A DNA stretch of 64,000 bases from Streptomyces xantholiticus (GCF_014651015.1 NZ_BMWB01000002.1:62001-126000), one strand, 5' to 3'. Counted from the stretch's first letter, positions 7,510-16,829 are shown. The notes: generated from the sequence alone by a model not told the origin. Translations and numbers: made by a program.

Positions 7510-9451
7510 CCCGGCCGGCCTGTCCGACCGGGGTCGCCCGGGGATCGGGCCCCGCGGCTGCGCCGGTGGGAGTCCCGCTCACGACAGCGGTCACCAAGGG
7601 CGGACGGCTGTGCTGGGTCTCCGGGCCGGGTGGCGTGTCGTCGGCCCGGCGCACACTGCCGTCGGCAGCACCCCCCGGCGCCTCGCCCGGCCTCCCGTCC
7701 CCCGTTGCGCCCGGCGCGACACCGGAAGGAGACCCGCCGGGCACATCATGGACACCCGGTACGTCCCCCGGCTCCGGGCAGGTCTCGGGTACGCAGTGGT
7801 CGACCCGGGCGGGCGGGACGTTGACCTCCTCCGCGTACGGCGTGGTCGCGTGCGTGCCCGACTGCTGCTGCGGTCCCGTGCGCGCGGCATCGGTCCGCCA
7901 GACCTGGGCGGGTGACTCGTCGCGGACCTTGACCACCACGGCCGTGCCCGGCTCGGCCGACACGGGCACCACGGCCAGCCGGTCGTTCCAGCGCGGGATC
8001 ACCTGGCCCTGGATGGTCAGGTCGTATCGGACGTCCCCGGCGTCGGGGGCGGTGCGGCTGGTGCAGCCGTCCAGGGCGACGATGCCGTCGAGTCCGTGGG
8101 AGTTCAGGCACAGCGCGGGCGCGGCCGAGCTGCGGAGCCGGCCGTCGGTCTCGTACACCCACTGCTGGGTGGGCGCCGAGGAGCAGGTCGACATGACCGC
8201 CTCGGAGCCTGCGGTCGGCTCGCGGTCGGCGATGTCGAGGCAGAGGGCGGCCTCGACGTTGCGGAGCCGGGTGCTCAGCGGCCCGGCCGGGAAGTCGGCC
8301 GAGGTGGCCGACGGATCGGGCTCGGATGCCGACGGGGCGGGCGTGCCGGTCCCCGAGGCGGGCGGGGCGGTTCCGGTGACGGCGCCGCTGGGGACGGCCG
8401 GGCCCGCATGGTCCTCGTCGCCCGGCCACAAGGCCGACGCGAGGGTGATGACGAGCAGGCCGGTCACGGCCGCGGCGGCCCCCACGGCCAGCGCTCCGGG
8501 CGCGACCCCGACCGCCGCCATCCGCCTGCCCCGCAGGGCGAGACCGCGCAGGGTCCCCGGGCCCGTACCGCGTGAGTGCCGGCCACCGCCGCGCGGGGTC
8601 CCCGTCCCGGGCCGCGTCGCGGCCCCTCCCTCGGCGCGGGCCTTGCGCCGCCGCCCGGGGCGTGATTCGAGGTACTGCTGGGCCGACCCGCCGAGCAGCG
8701 CCTCCGCGAGCAGCACACCGAGGCGTCCGTGGGACTGCCGGAGCTGGTCGGCGGCGAAGCGGCAGTACGCGCACTCCGAGAGATGCACCTGGATGTCGGG
8801 GATCAGCGCACCACCTCGGCGCAGCGAGATGTCGAGGAGACGGTTGTAGTGCCTGCACTCGGCGGTCGGGGCGTGTTCCCGGTGGACCCGTACACAGGTC
8901 TGCCGGAACTGTTCGCGCGCGTGCTCGAGTTGGTCGGAGGCGGCACGTGGATCAATACCCAACAAACCAGACGGTATGGATATGCCCTCGCCCTCGGCCT
9001 CCGCATGCCAGAGCAGAACCTGGGCGGTCATCGGCATTGCATGGAAAGCACGGGAGACCAACTGCCTATTCTCCTTCGGGCCTTCCGGATTACTGAGCCC
9101 GGTCACCACCGCCGAGACCCGTTGGTCACCCGCCCAGGCCTTGGCGATATGACGGACGGTCACCAGAAGATGCGGCCGCAGCGCGCCGACAGCCCCACCT
9201 CGCGCCAGATTCTCCAACAGTTGTGCGAAAGCGGCGGTGGTCAGCATGGAGGCAGTTCTGTTCGACGCCGCACACATCGCGGCGTAGTCGAACACGGACT
9301 GCCAGTGCCGGGCGAGCAGCGTGGCCACCGGCTGGATCTCCTGGGCCCCGCCACCGGCCTGAAGGGCGGCTGCGAACTCCTCGTCACTGACGCCGGGGGC
9401 GCGGCCGGACTGCGAGGAGGGGGCGATTCCTGGCATGCGGGGATCTTGCAT
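7502..9451 (-). CDS. Sigma-like protein with zinc finger, membrane helix and ricin-type lectin domain
   Basis: A 649-residue mosaic. Residues about 20-200 resemble an ECF sigma factor: a region-2-like stretch (LARHWQSVFDYAAMC) and a region-4-like helix-turn-helix (MTAQVLLWHAEAEGEGISIP). At about 221 follows an anti-sigma-type zinc motif HLSECAYC (His-x3-Cys-x2-Cys), then one membrane helix near 317-343, a Pro/Thr/Ser-rich stalk, and a ricin-type beta-trefoil region (CLDIADREP, QQWVYETDGRLRS, ALCLNSHG; about 391-470). The tail is Pro/Gly-rich. The topology puts the lectin outside and the sigma-like part inside, as in actinobacterial ECF groups with fused zinc finger and carbohydrate-binding extensions. 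I chose ATG at 9451 because GGAAAG lies six bases before it; ATG 9469 is an alternative. It overlaps the VOC gene end by eight bases. Confidence 0.75.
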   Translation of the reverse strand: MQDPRMPGIAPSSQSGRAPGVSDEEFAAALQAGGGAQEIQPVATLLARHWQSVFDYAAMCAASNRTASMLTTAAFAQLLENLARGGAVGALRPHLLVTVRHIAKAWAGDQRVSAVVTGLSNPEGPKENRQLVSRAFHAMPMTAQVLLWHAEAEGEGISIPSGLLGIDPRAASDQLEHAREQFRQTCVRVHREHAPTAECRHYNRLLDISLRRGGALIPDIQVHLSECAYCRFAADQLRQSHGRLGVLLAEALLGGSAQQYLESRPGRRRKARAEGGAATRPGTGTPRGGGRHSRGTGPGTLRGLALRGRRMAAVGVAPGALAVGAAAAVTGLLVITLASALWPGDEDHAGPAVPSGAVTGTAPPASGTGTPAPSASEPDPSATSADFPAGPLSTRLRNVEAALCLDIADREPTAGSEAVMSTCSSAPTQQWVYETDGRLRSSAAPALCLNSHGLDGIVALDGCTSRTAPDAGDVRYDLTIQGQVIPRWNDRLAVVPVSAEPGTAVVVKVRDESPAQVWRTDAARTGPQQQSGTHATTPYAEEVNVPPARVDHCVPETCPEPGDVPGVHDVPGGSPSGVAPGATGDGRPGEAPGGAADGSVRRADDTPPGPETQHSRPPLVTAVVSGTPTGAAAGPDPRATPVGQAGRVR

Positions 9452-9879
9452 CGACGTCTTTCCATCCATGGCAATGCGGTGGGGGGTTGCTGCGTGCGAT
9501 CGAAGGGAGTGCGCCAGTTGGTACATACCTTCGAACGGGCGGTTCGGAGTCTTTTGGAGTTGGCCGCCACAGTGAAATTCGAACGGTTGATCCGGGCAGC
9601 GCTGTTCGGTTGTGAGGCAGCTCACCCTTACACAACTGGCCTGCCAGGAACAAGAGTTCTGGAACTCCGAGCAATCACGACGCGCCGGTCAAGACACCTT
9701 CCGAGCGGGGACACCGCTTTCTGGAACTCGAGTAAGTACAACAATGCAGAAGCATTACGACGGCCCTGCTTGACGAAGTCGCCGCAGACGTCCGTCCGCA
9801 GCCGCGCGTGTGGCGCCGATGAGCAGGACCCGGGCATTTACCCTGCGAGAACCGGCCCATCGAACAAAAGGATCAGATC
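9452..9879. promoter_or_regulatory. Divergent intergenic region
   Basis: These 428 bases separate the sigma/lectin gene (left, minus) from the PhnB-like gene (right, plus) and must carry both promoters. The stretch is visibly less GC-rich than the flanks around 9530-9760. I see no convincing open frame and cannot assign exact -35/-10 boxes. Confidence 0.4.
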
Positions 9880-10293
9880 GTGCCATCTCGCCTCAACCCC
9901 TACATCAGCTTCGACGGCAACGCACGGGAGGCCATGGAGTTCTACAAGAGCGTCCTCGGCGGCGACCTGCGACTGAACACCTTCGGCGATTTCGGCGGGC
10001 AGGCGCCCGGCCAAGCCGACAAGATCATGCACGGGATGCTCGAGAACGACCGCGGGTTCACCCTGATGGGAGCCGACACCCCGCCCGGCATGGAGCACAA
10101 GCCCGGCAACAACTTCGCGGTCAGCCTCAGCGGCGAGGACGCCGACGAGCTCCGCGGCTACTGGGAGAAGCTCTCCGCCGGCGGCACGGTGAACGTCCCG
10201 CTGGAGAAGCAGATGTGGGGCGACACGTTCGGCATGTGCGTCGACCGGTTCGGCATCTCCTGGATGGTCAACATCAACGAGAGCCGGCCCTGA
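9880..10293 (+). CDS. PhnB-like VOC family protein
   Basis: A 137-residue single-domain protein of the PhnB/3-demethylubiquinone-like VOC group. It shows LNPYISFDGNAREAMEFYKS at the start, LMGADTPPGM in the middle and the closing motif WGDTFGMCVDRFGISWMVNI. Length and motifs match the family exactly. GTG at 9880 has AAAGG about nine bases upstream. A clear hairpin terminator follows. The substrate is unknown; some relatives bind or modify antibiotics or aromatic compounds. No operon partner. Confidence 0.9.
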   Translation: MPSRLNPYISFDGNAREAMEFYKSVLGGDLRLNTFGDFGGQAPGQADKIMHGMLENDRGFTLMGADTPPGMEHKPGNNFAVSLSGEDADELRGYWEKLSAGGTVNVPLEKQMWGDTFGMCVDRFGISWMVNINESRP

Positions 10294-10305
10294 GCCACCC
10301 GACCT

Positions 10306-10340
10306 CCCGTGCCTGGGCCGCCCCGCGCGCCAGGCACGGG
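10306..10340 (+). terminator. Terminator after PhnB-like gene
   Basis: Perfect 11-base inverted repeat CCCGTGCCTGG (10306-10316) and CCAGGCACGGG (10330-10340) starts 12 bases after the stop codon. The loop is 13 bases. No T tract follows, which is common in Streptomyces. Confidence 0.75.
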
Positions 10341-10743
10341 CAGGTGCCTTCAGGAATCGGTCACCCGACACCCCGTGCACACTCGATGAATACGCCTCAC
10401 GATTTCGGATCCGGCTGTCCCCACGGCCGATCGGCCTGTTTCGATCTTTGAAAGAAACGTCACCTCGAACTCGACCTCTCCGGGCGCGTCACCTTGATCA
10501 CGCCTGCGGGGTCGCACTCGGCCGCTGGGCGGTGTGGCACGACGGCGGCCGGCCGGAAACGGGCCGCCATCCGCCCCCGCGCCGGCCGGGAACGCCGCCC
10601 GCTGACCGGGCCCCCGGACCCGGTACCACCATCCGGCGCCGCTGCGGGCCCGGGCGAACCCCCCCGTCCCTCCGGCGGTGGTACTCACGGGTGTACGCCG
10701 ATGCCCCCGGGGCACCACCCCTACGCACCCCGCGGAGCCGTTC
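10341..10743. other. Intergenic stretch, possible regulator relic
   Basis: About 400 bases without a convincing gene. On the minus strand near 10350-10470 one frame reads VTFLSKIETGR, a phrase typical of XRE-type helix-turn-helix proteins, but the surrounding residues do not continue the domain. It could be a regulator relic or chance. Confidence 0.25.
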
Positions 10744-11436
10744 TTGGCCACCGTCCACCGCCTCACTCCCGCCCGGCCCGGGCAGCTCCACCCCCGGGAC
10801 CGGATCTGGTACGCGTCGTACGGCTCGAACATGGACGCCGCCCTACTGCGGTACTACCTCCGCGGCGGCAGGCCGCCCGACGCCGCACGAACCTTTCCGG
10901 GATGCCGGGACCAGCGCCCGCCGCTGCGCTCGGAAGCGATCGAGTTCCCGGGCCGTATGTACTTCGCGACGGAGTCACCCGTCTGGCGCGGCGGCCGGGC
11001 CTTCTATGACTCCGCCGCCGCCGGGCGCGTGTGGGGCCGCGCCCACCTCATCACCGCCGGGCAGTTCTCCGACATCGCCACCCAGGAGATGTACGCACCC
11101 CCGGGGACGGACCTCGACTTCGCCGAAGTGCTCGCCGACGGCAGAGCGGTCCTCGGCCCCGGCCGCTACCAGACCCTGGTGCTCCTCGGACACGTCGACA
11201 CCGTCCCGGTGCTCACGTTCACCGCGCCGTGGCGTCTGACGGAAGTGCCCTGGACCAAGCCGACCAGCCGGTACCTGCTGCATCTGGCCCGCGGGCTGCT
11301 CACGGACGCGGTACGAGACGCCTCCGCCGTGGCGCGCTATCTCTCGCGCTGCCCCGGGGCGGCGGATGCCTGGACCCTCGACGAGCTCGCCGCCTTGATC
11401 GCGGAGCTCGGACCGGGCCCCGCACGGGGCAGCTGA
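10744..11436 (+). CDS. Gamma-glutamylcyclotransferase-like protein
   Basis: A protein of about 230 residues with the GGCT/AIG2-type opening IWYASYGSNMD, the usual YGSN fingerprint, followed by a small beta-rich core. Family members cyclise gamma-glutamyl amines or act as related acyl-transfer enzymes; in actinobacteria this longer version has no established reaction. I chose TTG at 10744 because GGAG lies six bases upstream and the conserved part begins about 20 residues later; a GTG at 10678 in the same frame lacks a ribosome site. The C-terminal third (LLTDAVRDASAVARYLSRC) looks helical. It stands alone. Confidence 0.7.
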   Translation: MATVHRLTPARPGQLHPRDRIWYASYGSNMDAALLRYYLRGGRPPDAARTFPGCRDQRPPLRSEAIEFPGRMYFATESPVWRGGRAFYDSAAAGRVWGRAHLITAGQFSDIATQEMYAPPGTDLDFAEVLADGRAVLGPGRYQTLVLLGHVDTVPVLTFTAPWRLTEVPWTKPTSRYLLHLARGLLTDAVRDASAVARYLSRCPGAADAWTLDELAALIAELGPGPARGS

Positions 11437-11673
11437 TCGCGCCGCCCGTCCGTCGCACGGGACCGATCGAGTGATTCGCCGGCGGCGCAGCTCGTGCCCC
11501 GACCGATGGAGAGACGTTTCCCCTGCCCCGGGGACCGACGCCCCCGATGACCACATGACCCAGCCGGCCGGGCAACTCCTCGACGCGCGGCTGCCCGCCG
11601 TCCACTGAGCCTGCCGACCGGGCACGGGTCCCGTAACGAGAGGCGGGACCCAGCCGGTTCGACCAGTGCCTCA

Positions 11674-12600
11674 CCGGGGGGCGGCGGCTCGAGGCAGTAG
11701 GAGGACCACCACGACACCAGCCGCCGCGAACAGGGAGCCGAGCACGAACACGACAGTGAAGGCGCGCCCGCCCGGCAGCGGCGAGCCGGCAACCGCGTGG
11801 GCGCTGAGGATCGCTGTGGCGACCTGGGTCCCGATGACACCGCCGACCGTACGGACGGCGGTGTTGAGGCCGTTGGCGGTGGCTATCGCATGCCCCGGAG
11901 CGAAGCGGACCACGAGCGACGGCAGTTCCGCGAAGCTGAGACGGCGCCCGTTCCCAGCAGCAGGGAATCGGCGAGCACCTGCACCGGCGTGGCGTGCCAC
12001 CGTGCCAGCGCCAGGCTTCCGGCAAGCACCAGTGACAGTCCTGCGAGCAAGGGAGCGCGGTGGCCGAAGGTCCGCTCGAGCGCCGGTACGAGCGGTGCCA
12101 CCAGAACCTGAAGCAGCGCCGAGGGGAGCATGAGCAGGCCCGCGGCGGTCATGGTGAAGCCGAATCCCCGTGCGGTGCCCTCCGGCCCGTGCGTCGGCAA
12201 TTGGGCCAGCGTCGGCACGAGGAGGAAGAAGATCAGGGCCGCGGCGTAGAAGAGCGCCGCGGCACAGTGGGTCAGCAGCATCGGCCTGTCGAGGAAGACA
12301 CGCGGTTCGAGCAGCGGGTGCGGTGTGCGCTTCTCGGCCACCGCCAGGGCGGTCAGGAACACGCCAGCCGTAATGAAGAGGCCGAGCACGGGGGCGGACA
12401 GCCACCCCGCATGTGGGCCCTGGGTGATCGCGAGGAGCAAGGCCACCAGGCCGAGCGAGAGCAGGACGGTCCCCAGCACGTCCTGGGGTTCGTCCCGGCG
12501 CCCCGTGTCGTTGGGGATCCACCGGGCCACCAGCACAAAGGCGACCGCGATGACGCCGGCGAGTACGGCGAACATCCCCTCCATGAGGCTCACCGAGGAA
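11674..12600 (-). pseudogene. Truncated, frameshifted DHA2-type MFS drug exporter
   Basis: Two minus-strand frames together give the C-terminal half of a 14-helix multidrug exporter. The upstream part (from about 12600) contains LLSLGLVALLLAITQGPHAG and membrane helices down to LADSLLLGTGAVSAS. At about 11945 the similarity jumps to another frame, which reads RLSFAELPSLVVRFAPGHAI and continues to the stop. A one-base indel explains the jump. The first six or so helices are missing and no start is visible. The gene is therefore both truncated and shifted. A sequencing error could explain the shift but not the missing half. Confidence 0.75.
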
Positions 12601-12934
12601 CGTCCCCGACGCACAGCGTGGACGGGAAGGACACCCAAGGGACGCGATGCGTGCGGTGCGGGACAGCGGTGGCGCCCGGCCCAACGCCGACGCCCGGCAG
12701 GGGTGCGGTCACCGCTGCCCGTCACACGTGCGGGCCCCGCACGGCGATCGGAAGGCCGCGGGCGCCGGCTCAACCGCAGGGTGCTGCCGTTGAGGGGCGC
12801 TGTACATGATGCCGGGGCGACGGTTTACCGGGGCGGCGGTTCGCGGATCGGGCTGTGCGGCGTAAGTCCAGCCGTCTACGCTGACAGACAAAACAAACTG
12901 ATGCGGCATCAGGAACAAAAGGGGGCGGGGTTCG
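12601..12934. promoter_or_regulatory. Upstream region of the trypco2-protease operon
   Basis: No gene is visible in these 334 bases. The last 60 bases before the trypco2 GTG are purine-rich and include an A-rich patch (ACAAAACAAACTG at 12888-12900) and GGGGGCGGGG as ribosome site. The operon promoter probably lies here, but I cannot name its boxes with confidence. Confidence 0.35.
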
Positions 12935-13264
12935 GTGGACATTCCGCTGGTGGATGCGGTGGCGGCAGTGCGCGATGAGCTGCTGGCAGCCGCAGCGCAG
13001 GGCACGGACCAGGAGATCGCATTCGCGGTGGGGCCGGTCGAGATGGAGTTCCAGGTCGAGATGCGTGCCGACGGAAAGGCGAAAGGGGGCTTCAGGCTGT
13101 GGGCGGTCTCGGCGGAGACCGAAGCGGGGGTCTCACGGGGCCGGACGCACAGGGTCGCGTTCACTCTGACGCCGAGGAGCGTCAATGGCGAGGACCTGCT
13201 CGTGAGTGGTTCGCCGAACCGTTCTGCCGGACCGGGTGACACAAGCCGGCGTATTGCGCACTGA
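12935..13264 (+). CDS. Trypco2 (trypsin-co-occurring domain 2) protein
   Basis: A 109-residue protein whose first 85 residues match the trypsin-co-occurring domain 2: an N-terminal helix (DAVAAVRDELLAAAAQGTDQ) followed by strands FAVGPVEMEFQVEM and FRLWAVSAE and the end HRVAFTLTP. These domains are known from comparative genomics of bacterial NTP-dependent conflict systems, where they sit beside trypsin-like proteases, exactly as here. The biochemical role is unproven; a regulator or adaptor of the protease is the usual proposal. GTG at 12935 follows GGGGGCGGGG. The protease gene begins 52 bases after its stop, so they form an operon. The last 20 residues (Ser/Pro/Arg-rich) look unstructured. 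Confidence 0.85.
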   Translation: MDIPLVDAVAAVRDELLAAAAQGTDQEIAFAVGPVEMEFQVEMRADGKAKGGFRLWAVSAETEAGVSRGRTHRVAFTLTPRSVNGEDLLVSGSPNRSAGPGDTSRRIAH

Positions 13265-13316
13265 GGGATGCATCGGTGACGGGCGGTCGGTCGGCACCGG
13301 AGTAGGGGGGCAGACG

Positions 13317-16300
13317 GTGGACGAGGCGAGACTTGTGGCGGTCAACGGGCCAGGCGGGCCGGGGTCAGGGTACTCGGTGGGGCCGCGGCTGGTGCTCACC
13401 TCGGCACATGTCGCGGCCGGGGAGGACGGGCGGGTACGTGTTTTCCACCCGGGCGGCGACCGGGAGTTCGTCGGCGAGACGGTGTGGCGCGGGACGCCGG
13501 GCAGTCTCGACGACGCCGCACTGGTCCTGGTCACCGACGACGGCTGGCGGCTGCCGCCCGGGGCGGGGGTTCGCTGGGGCCGTCTGGTGACCTCCCGACC
13601 AGGCCAGGAATGTGAGACGTGGGGCGTGCCCGACTTGGTCCAGCGGCCCAGGACGGCGGTTGAGGCCAGTCAGCAATGCGGCCACGTGAACCCGGGCAGC
13701 GGCTTCGTCAACAACCAGTACGTCATGGACCTGACGGCACACCCGCCGAGCTGGCCGTCTGGCATCTCCTCGCCGTGGGGTGGCTTGTCGGGCGCCGCGA
13801 TGTTCTGCGACCGACTGCTGACCGGTGTGGTCCTCGCGGAGTCGGCGCACTCCGGGCATGCCGCGCTGAAGGTCGTTCCTGCCTACGTACTGCACCACGA
13901 CGCGTCGTTCCGTGCCGTCCTGGCCGCCCACGGGGCAGGCCCGCAGCCGCTTGAGGCGGTGGAGTTCCAGGATCTGGCCGCCGTGGAGGCCGCACCCGCC
14001 CGCGGTCTGCGGTCGCCCGCGGCCCTGCTCACGGCGGACCGGCAGACGGTGCCCTTCCGCGGCCGCGCGGAGCTGATGGACCGGCTGGAGGCTTGGTGCG
14101 GCCTGGGCGGGTTCGGCACCTGGCTCCTGCACGGGCCCGGCGGTCAGGGCAAGACCCGGCTCGCCCGCCATCTTGCCGGCACTCTCGCGGCCGAGGGCTG
14201 GGCCGTGCTGTGGCCGCACGCCGAGGGCACCGCCTCCGAAGTGCGGGCCCTGCGGCACGCTGCCAAGCCCATGCTGGTCGTCGTCGACTATGCCGAGGCA
14301 CGCACGGGGCAGCTCGCCGGGCTGGTGGAGGCCGCCGCCGAGCACGGCGGCGGCACCCCGTTCAAGATCCTGTTACTGGCCCGGACGGCCGGTGACTGGT
14401 GGAGCCGGGCGCAGACCCTCAGCAGCATCACGGAGGACTTCCTGGAGGGCACCCCGGTAGTCGCCGTTCCTCCGCTTGATCCCGATCCGTCGGACCGCTT
14501 CGATGCCTACAGAGGCGCAGTGCGGGCGTTTGCCGCTGCACTTCCGCAGGTCGAGGGCTACGAGCATCGCGACTGGCCGGTCCTGGCTGAGGCACTCCCC
14601 ACTCCGCGGCTCACCCGGGAGGGCATGGGCAATGCGCTGACCCTGCAGATGACCGCGCTCGCCGACCTGCTCGACCAGGCAGAAGTGCCGGCCGTCGTCA
14701 CCGCGGCGGCACCGCGCCAGAGCGTGGAGAAACGACTGCTCGGCCACGAGAGTCGCTACTGGGCTCGGACGGCCGAGGCCGGAGGCGTGACGCGAGGGCT
14801 GACCGAGGTCACCCTGCATGACTCGGTCACCGCCGCCCTGCTCGTTGGTGCCGCCGACCGTGAACAGGCCGACGGGACCCTGCGGCGCGTTCCGACGCTG
14901 GCGGATCAGCCGCGCGACCGGCGGGATGCCGTCAGCTTCTGGTTGGCGGCGCTCTTCCCGTCCTCTGTCCCGGGCCGCCTGTGGGGCAGCCTCTACCCTG
15001 ACCGTCTGGCCGAGCGATTCATCGGGCTGCGCCTCGAGGCCGATCCACTCTTGGCCGAGTGTCTGGCGTCGGCTGTGGACGATCTGCAGGCCACCCAACT
15101 GCTGACCGTCTACAGCCGCGCCGCGGCCCACCCCGACGTCCAGGGCCGCCTGGACGAGCAGCTGAGCGAGCTGTGCGTCCGGCACGGCGGCCGCCTGGCG
15201 CCGCAGCTCGTCGAGGTCGCCACCCAGACCGAGACTCCCGGCCCCCTGCTCGCGGCCCTGGAGCGGATCGCCGGCGACTTCGGAACGGACGACCTTCAGC
15301 GCCTTGTCGGCCTCCTCCCGCCGTCCAGCCGACGCCTCGCCGGCTGGGCCGCCGAGGCCGCCGGGCGGCTCGCGGACCGCTGCCGCGACCTCCCGCAGAA
15401 CGCGCCGGGGCGGCTCCCGCGGCTCGCAAGAGCGCTGAACGAGCTTTCCAACCGGCTGAGCGATCTGGGACGGCAGGAGGAGGCGCTGGCCGCGGTGGAA
15501 GAGGCTGTCGATGCCTTCCGGCTGCTCGCTCGGGCCGATCCGGCGTCCCATCTGCACGATTTCGCCAAGGCCCTGAACAACCTGTCGAACCGACTGGGCG
15601 ATCTGGGGCGGCGGGAGGATGCGCTGACCATCATCGAGATCGCTGTGAGAATTCGGCAACGGCTCGCCCAAGCATCGTTCGCGGAGCACTTCCCCGACTA
15701 CGCGATGGCGCTGAACAACCTGTCCAGCCGGCTGGCTGAGCTGGGACGACACGAGGAAGCGTTGGAGACGGCCGAAAAGGCGCTGGGCGCCCATCGTCTG
15801 TTGGCCGAGATCGATCCCGACACCTACCGCCCCGACCTCGCCAAGATCACGAGCAACCACGCGGTCCGATTAGCCGCGATGGGGCGGCGGCAGGAGGCTC
15901 TGTCCACCCTCGAAAGCGTCCTGACCACCTGCCATGACCTCGCTGAGAGCCGCCCCGACGCGTACCTTCCGGACCTCGCCATGGTCCTCGGAAACGTGTC
16001 GATCGAGCTGGGCGCTCTCGGGCGGCACCAGGAGGCGCTGGCGGCCTCCGAGGAGGCCGTCGCCACCTACCGCTCGCTTGCCGGGAGCCAGCCCGGCGCC
16101 TACCTCCCGGGCCTGGCACGGGTGGTGAGCAACCTCTCCACCAGACTGCGCGCCGTAGGCCGGCACCAGGACGCACTGGACACGGCCGAACAGGCCGTCG
16201 CGATGTACAGGGGGCTTGCAGAGGTCCACCCCGACGCCTACCTGGCAGAACTCGCGACCGCGCTGGAGCTGCTGTTCATGCGGCTGGGTGTACTGGACCG

Positions 16301-16829
16301 GACGGACGAAGCCCTGGTCGCGGTCGTCCAGGCCGTGGCCCTCTACCGCGACCTCGCGGCCCGCCTCCCCGATGTCCACCTGCCGGACCTCGCCAGGAAC
16401 CTGCACAGCCTCGCCACGGCTCTGGTCGCGCTTGGTCACCACCAAGGGGCGCTGGCCGCGGTCGAGGAAGCCATCGGGATCCGTCGGAACCTCGCTGCGG
16501 CGTCCCCCGGGGCACACGAGGCATCCCTCGCGATGTCGAGGGAACTGCGCGCCGAACTCGACACGCTCGTAGCCAGGCCCGCCCACGGCTCGGTCCGAAC
16601 GGCCGTGATGCAGGTGATCGCCATCATCTCTGAGCAACTCGGGATCGACGAGGACGTAATCACTCCAGACGCCTCGCTCGTCGACGATCTGGGAGCAGAC
16701 GAGTTGGACATGGTCGAGCTCTTCATGGCCATGGAGGACGAGTTCGAGATCGAGATCCCGGAAGAGCCCGTCAAAGGGGTGGTCACGGTCCGAGGGCTGG
16801 TCCACGCCGTGATGAGCCAACTGCTGTGA
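13317..16829 (+). CDS. Trypsin-like protease - NTPase - TPR - degenerate ACP-domain protein
   Basis: A giant 1170-residue protein. Residues 1-180 form a trypsin-like protease with the full triad visible: His31 (LTSAHVAA), Asp66 (SLDDAALV) and Ser158 (WGGLSGAA). A P-loop NTPase follows, with Walker A GPGGQGKT at 273-280 and a Walker B LVVVDYAEA near 322. From about 702 to 1070 lie eight TPR-like repeats of about 46 residues. The last 75 residues are an acyl-carrier-protein fold (ISEQLGIDEDVITPDASLVD, then ELFMAMEDEFEIEIPEE), but the modified serine is replaced: GADELDMVEL has Glu1129 where ACP has Ser. There is no signal peptide, so it acts in the cytoplasm. GTG at 13317 follows GGGGGG by six bases; a GTG at 13206 would overlap trypco2. 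With trypco2 it is a predicted NTP-gated immunity or cell-death module. Confidence 0.85.
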   Translation: MDEARLVAVNGPGGPGSGYSVGPRLVLTSAHVAAGEDGRVRVFHPGGDREFVGETVWRGTPGSLDDAALVLVTDDGWRLPPGAGVRWGRLVTSRPGQECETWGVPDLVQRPRTAVEASQQCGHVNPGSGFVNNQYVMDLTAHPPSWPSGISSPWGGLSGAAMFCDRLLTGVVLAESAHSGHAALKVVPAYVLHHDASFRAVLAAHGAGPQPLEAVEFQDLAAVEAAPARGLRSPAALLTADRQTVPFRGRAELMDRLEAWCGLGGFGTWLLHGPGGQGKTRLARHLAGTLAAEGWAVLWPHAEGTASEVRALRHAAKPMLVVVDYAEARTGQLAGLVEAAAEHGGGTPFKILLLARTAGDWWSRAQTLSSITEDFLEGTPVVAVPPLDPDPSDRFDAYRGAVRAFAAALPQVEGYEHRDWPVLAEALPTPRLTREGMGNALTLQMTALADLLDQAEVPAVVTAAAPRQSVEKRLLGHESRYWARTAEAGGVTRGLTEVTLHDSVTAALLVGAADREQADGTLRRVPTLADQPRDRRDAVSFWLAALFPSSVPGRLWGSLYPDRLAERFIGLRLEADPLLAECLASAVDDLQATQLLTVYSRAAAHPDVQGRLDEQLSELCVRHGGRLAPQLVEVATQTETPGPLLAALERIAGDFGTDDLQRLVGLLPPSSRRLAGWAAEAAGRLADRCRDLPQNAPGRLPRLARALNELSNRLSDLGRQEEALAAVEEAVDAFRLLARADPASHLHDFAKALNNLSNRLGDLGRREDALTIIEIAVRIRQRLAQASFAEHFPDYAMALNNLSSRLAELGRHEEALETAEKALGAHRLLAEIDPDTYRPDLAKITSNHAVRLAAMGRRQEALSTLESVLTTCHDLAESRPDAYLPDLAMVLGNVSIELGALGRHQEALAASEEAVATYRSLAGSQPGAYLPGLARVVSNLSTRLRAVGRHQDALDTAEQAVAMYRGLAEVHPDAYLAELATALELLFMRLGVLDRTDEALVAVVQAVALYRDLAARLPDVHLPDLARNLHSLATALVALGHHQGALAAVEEAIGIRRNLAAASPGAHEASLAMSRELRAELDTLVARPAHGSVRTAVMQVIAIISEQLGIDEDVITPDASLVDDLGADELDMVELFMAMEDEFEIEIPEEPVKGVVTVRGLVHAVMSQLL

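Noticed and set aside
10350..10480. Minus-strand VTFLSKIETGR phrase resembling an XRE regulator
   Set aside because: Only eleven residues fit and the rest of the helix-turn-helix is absent; chance or a very old relic.
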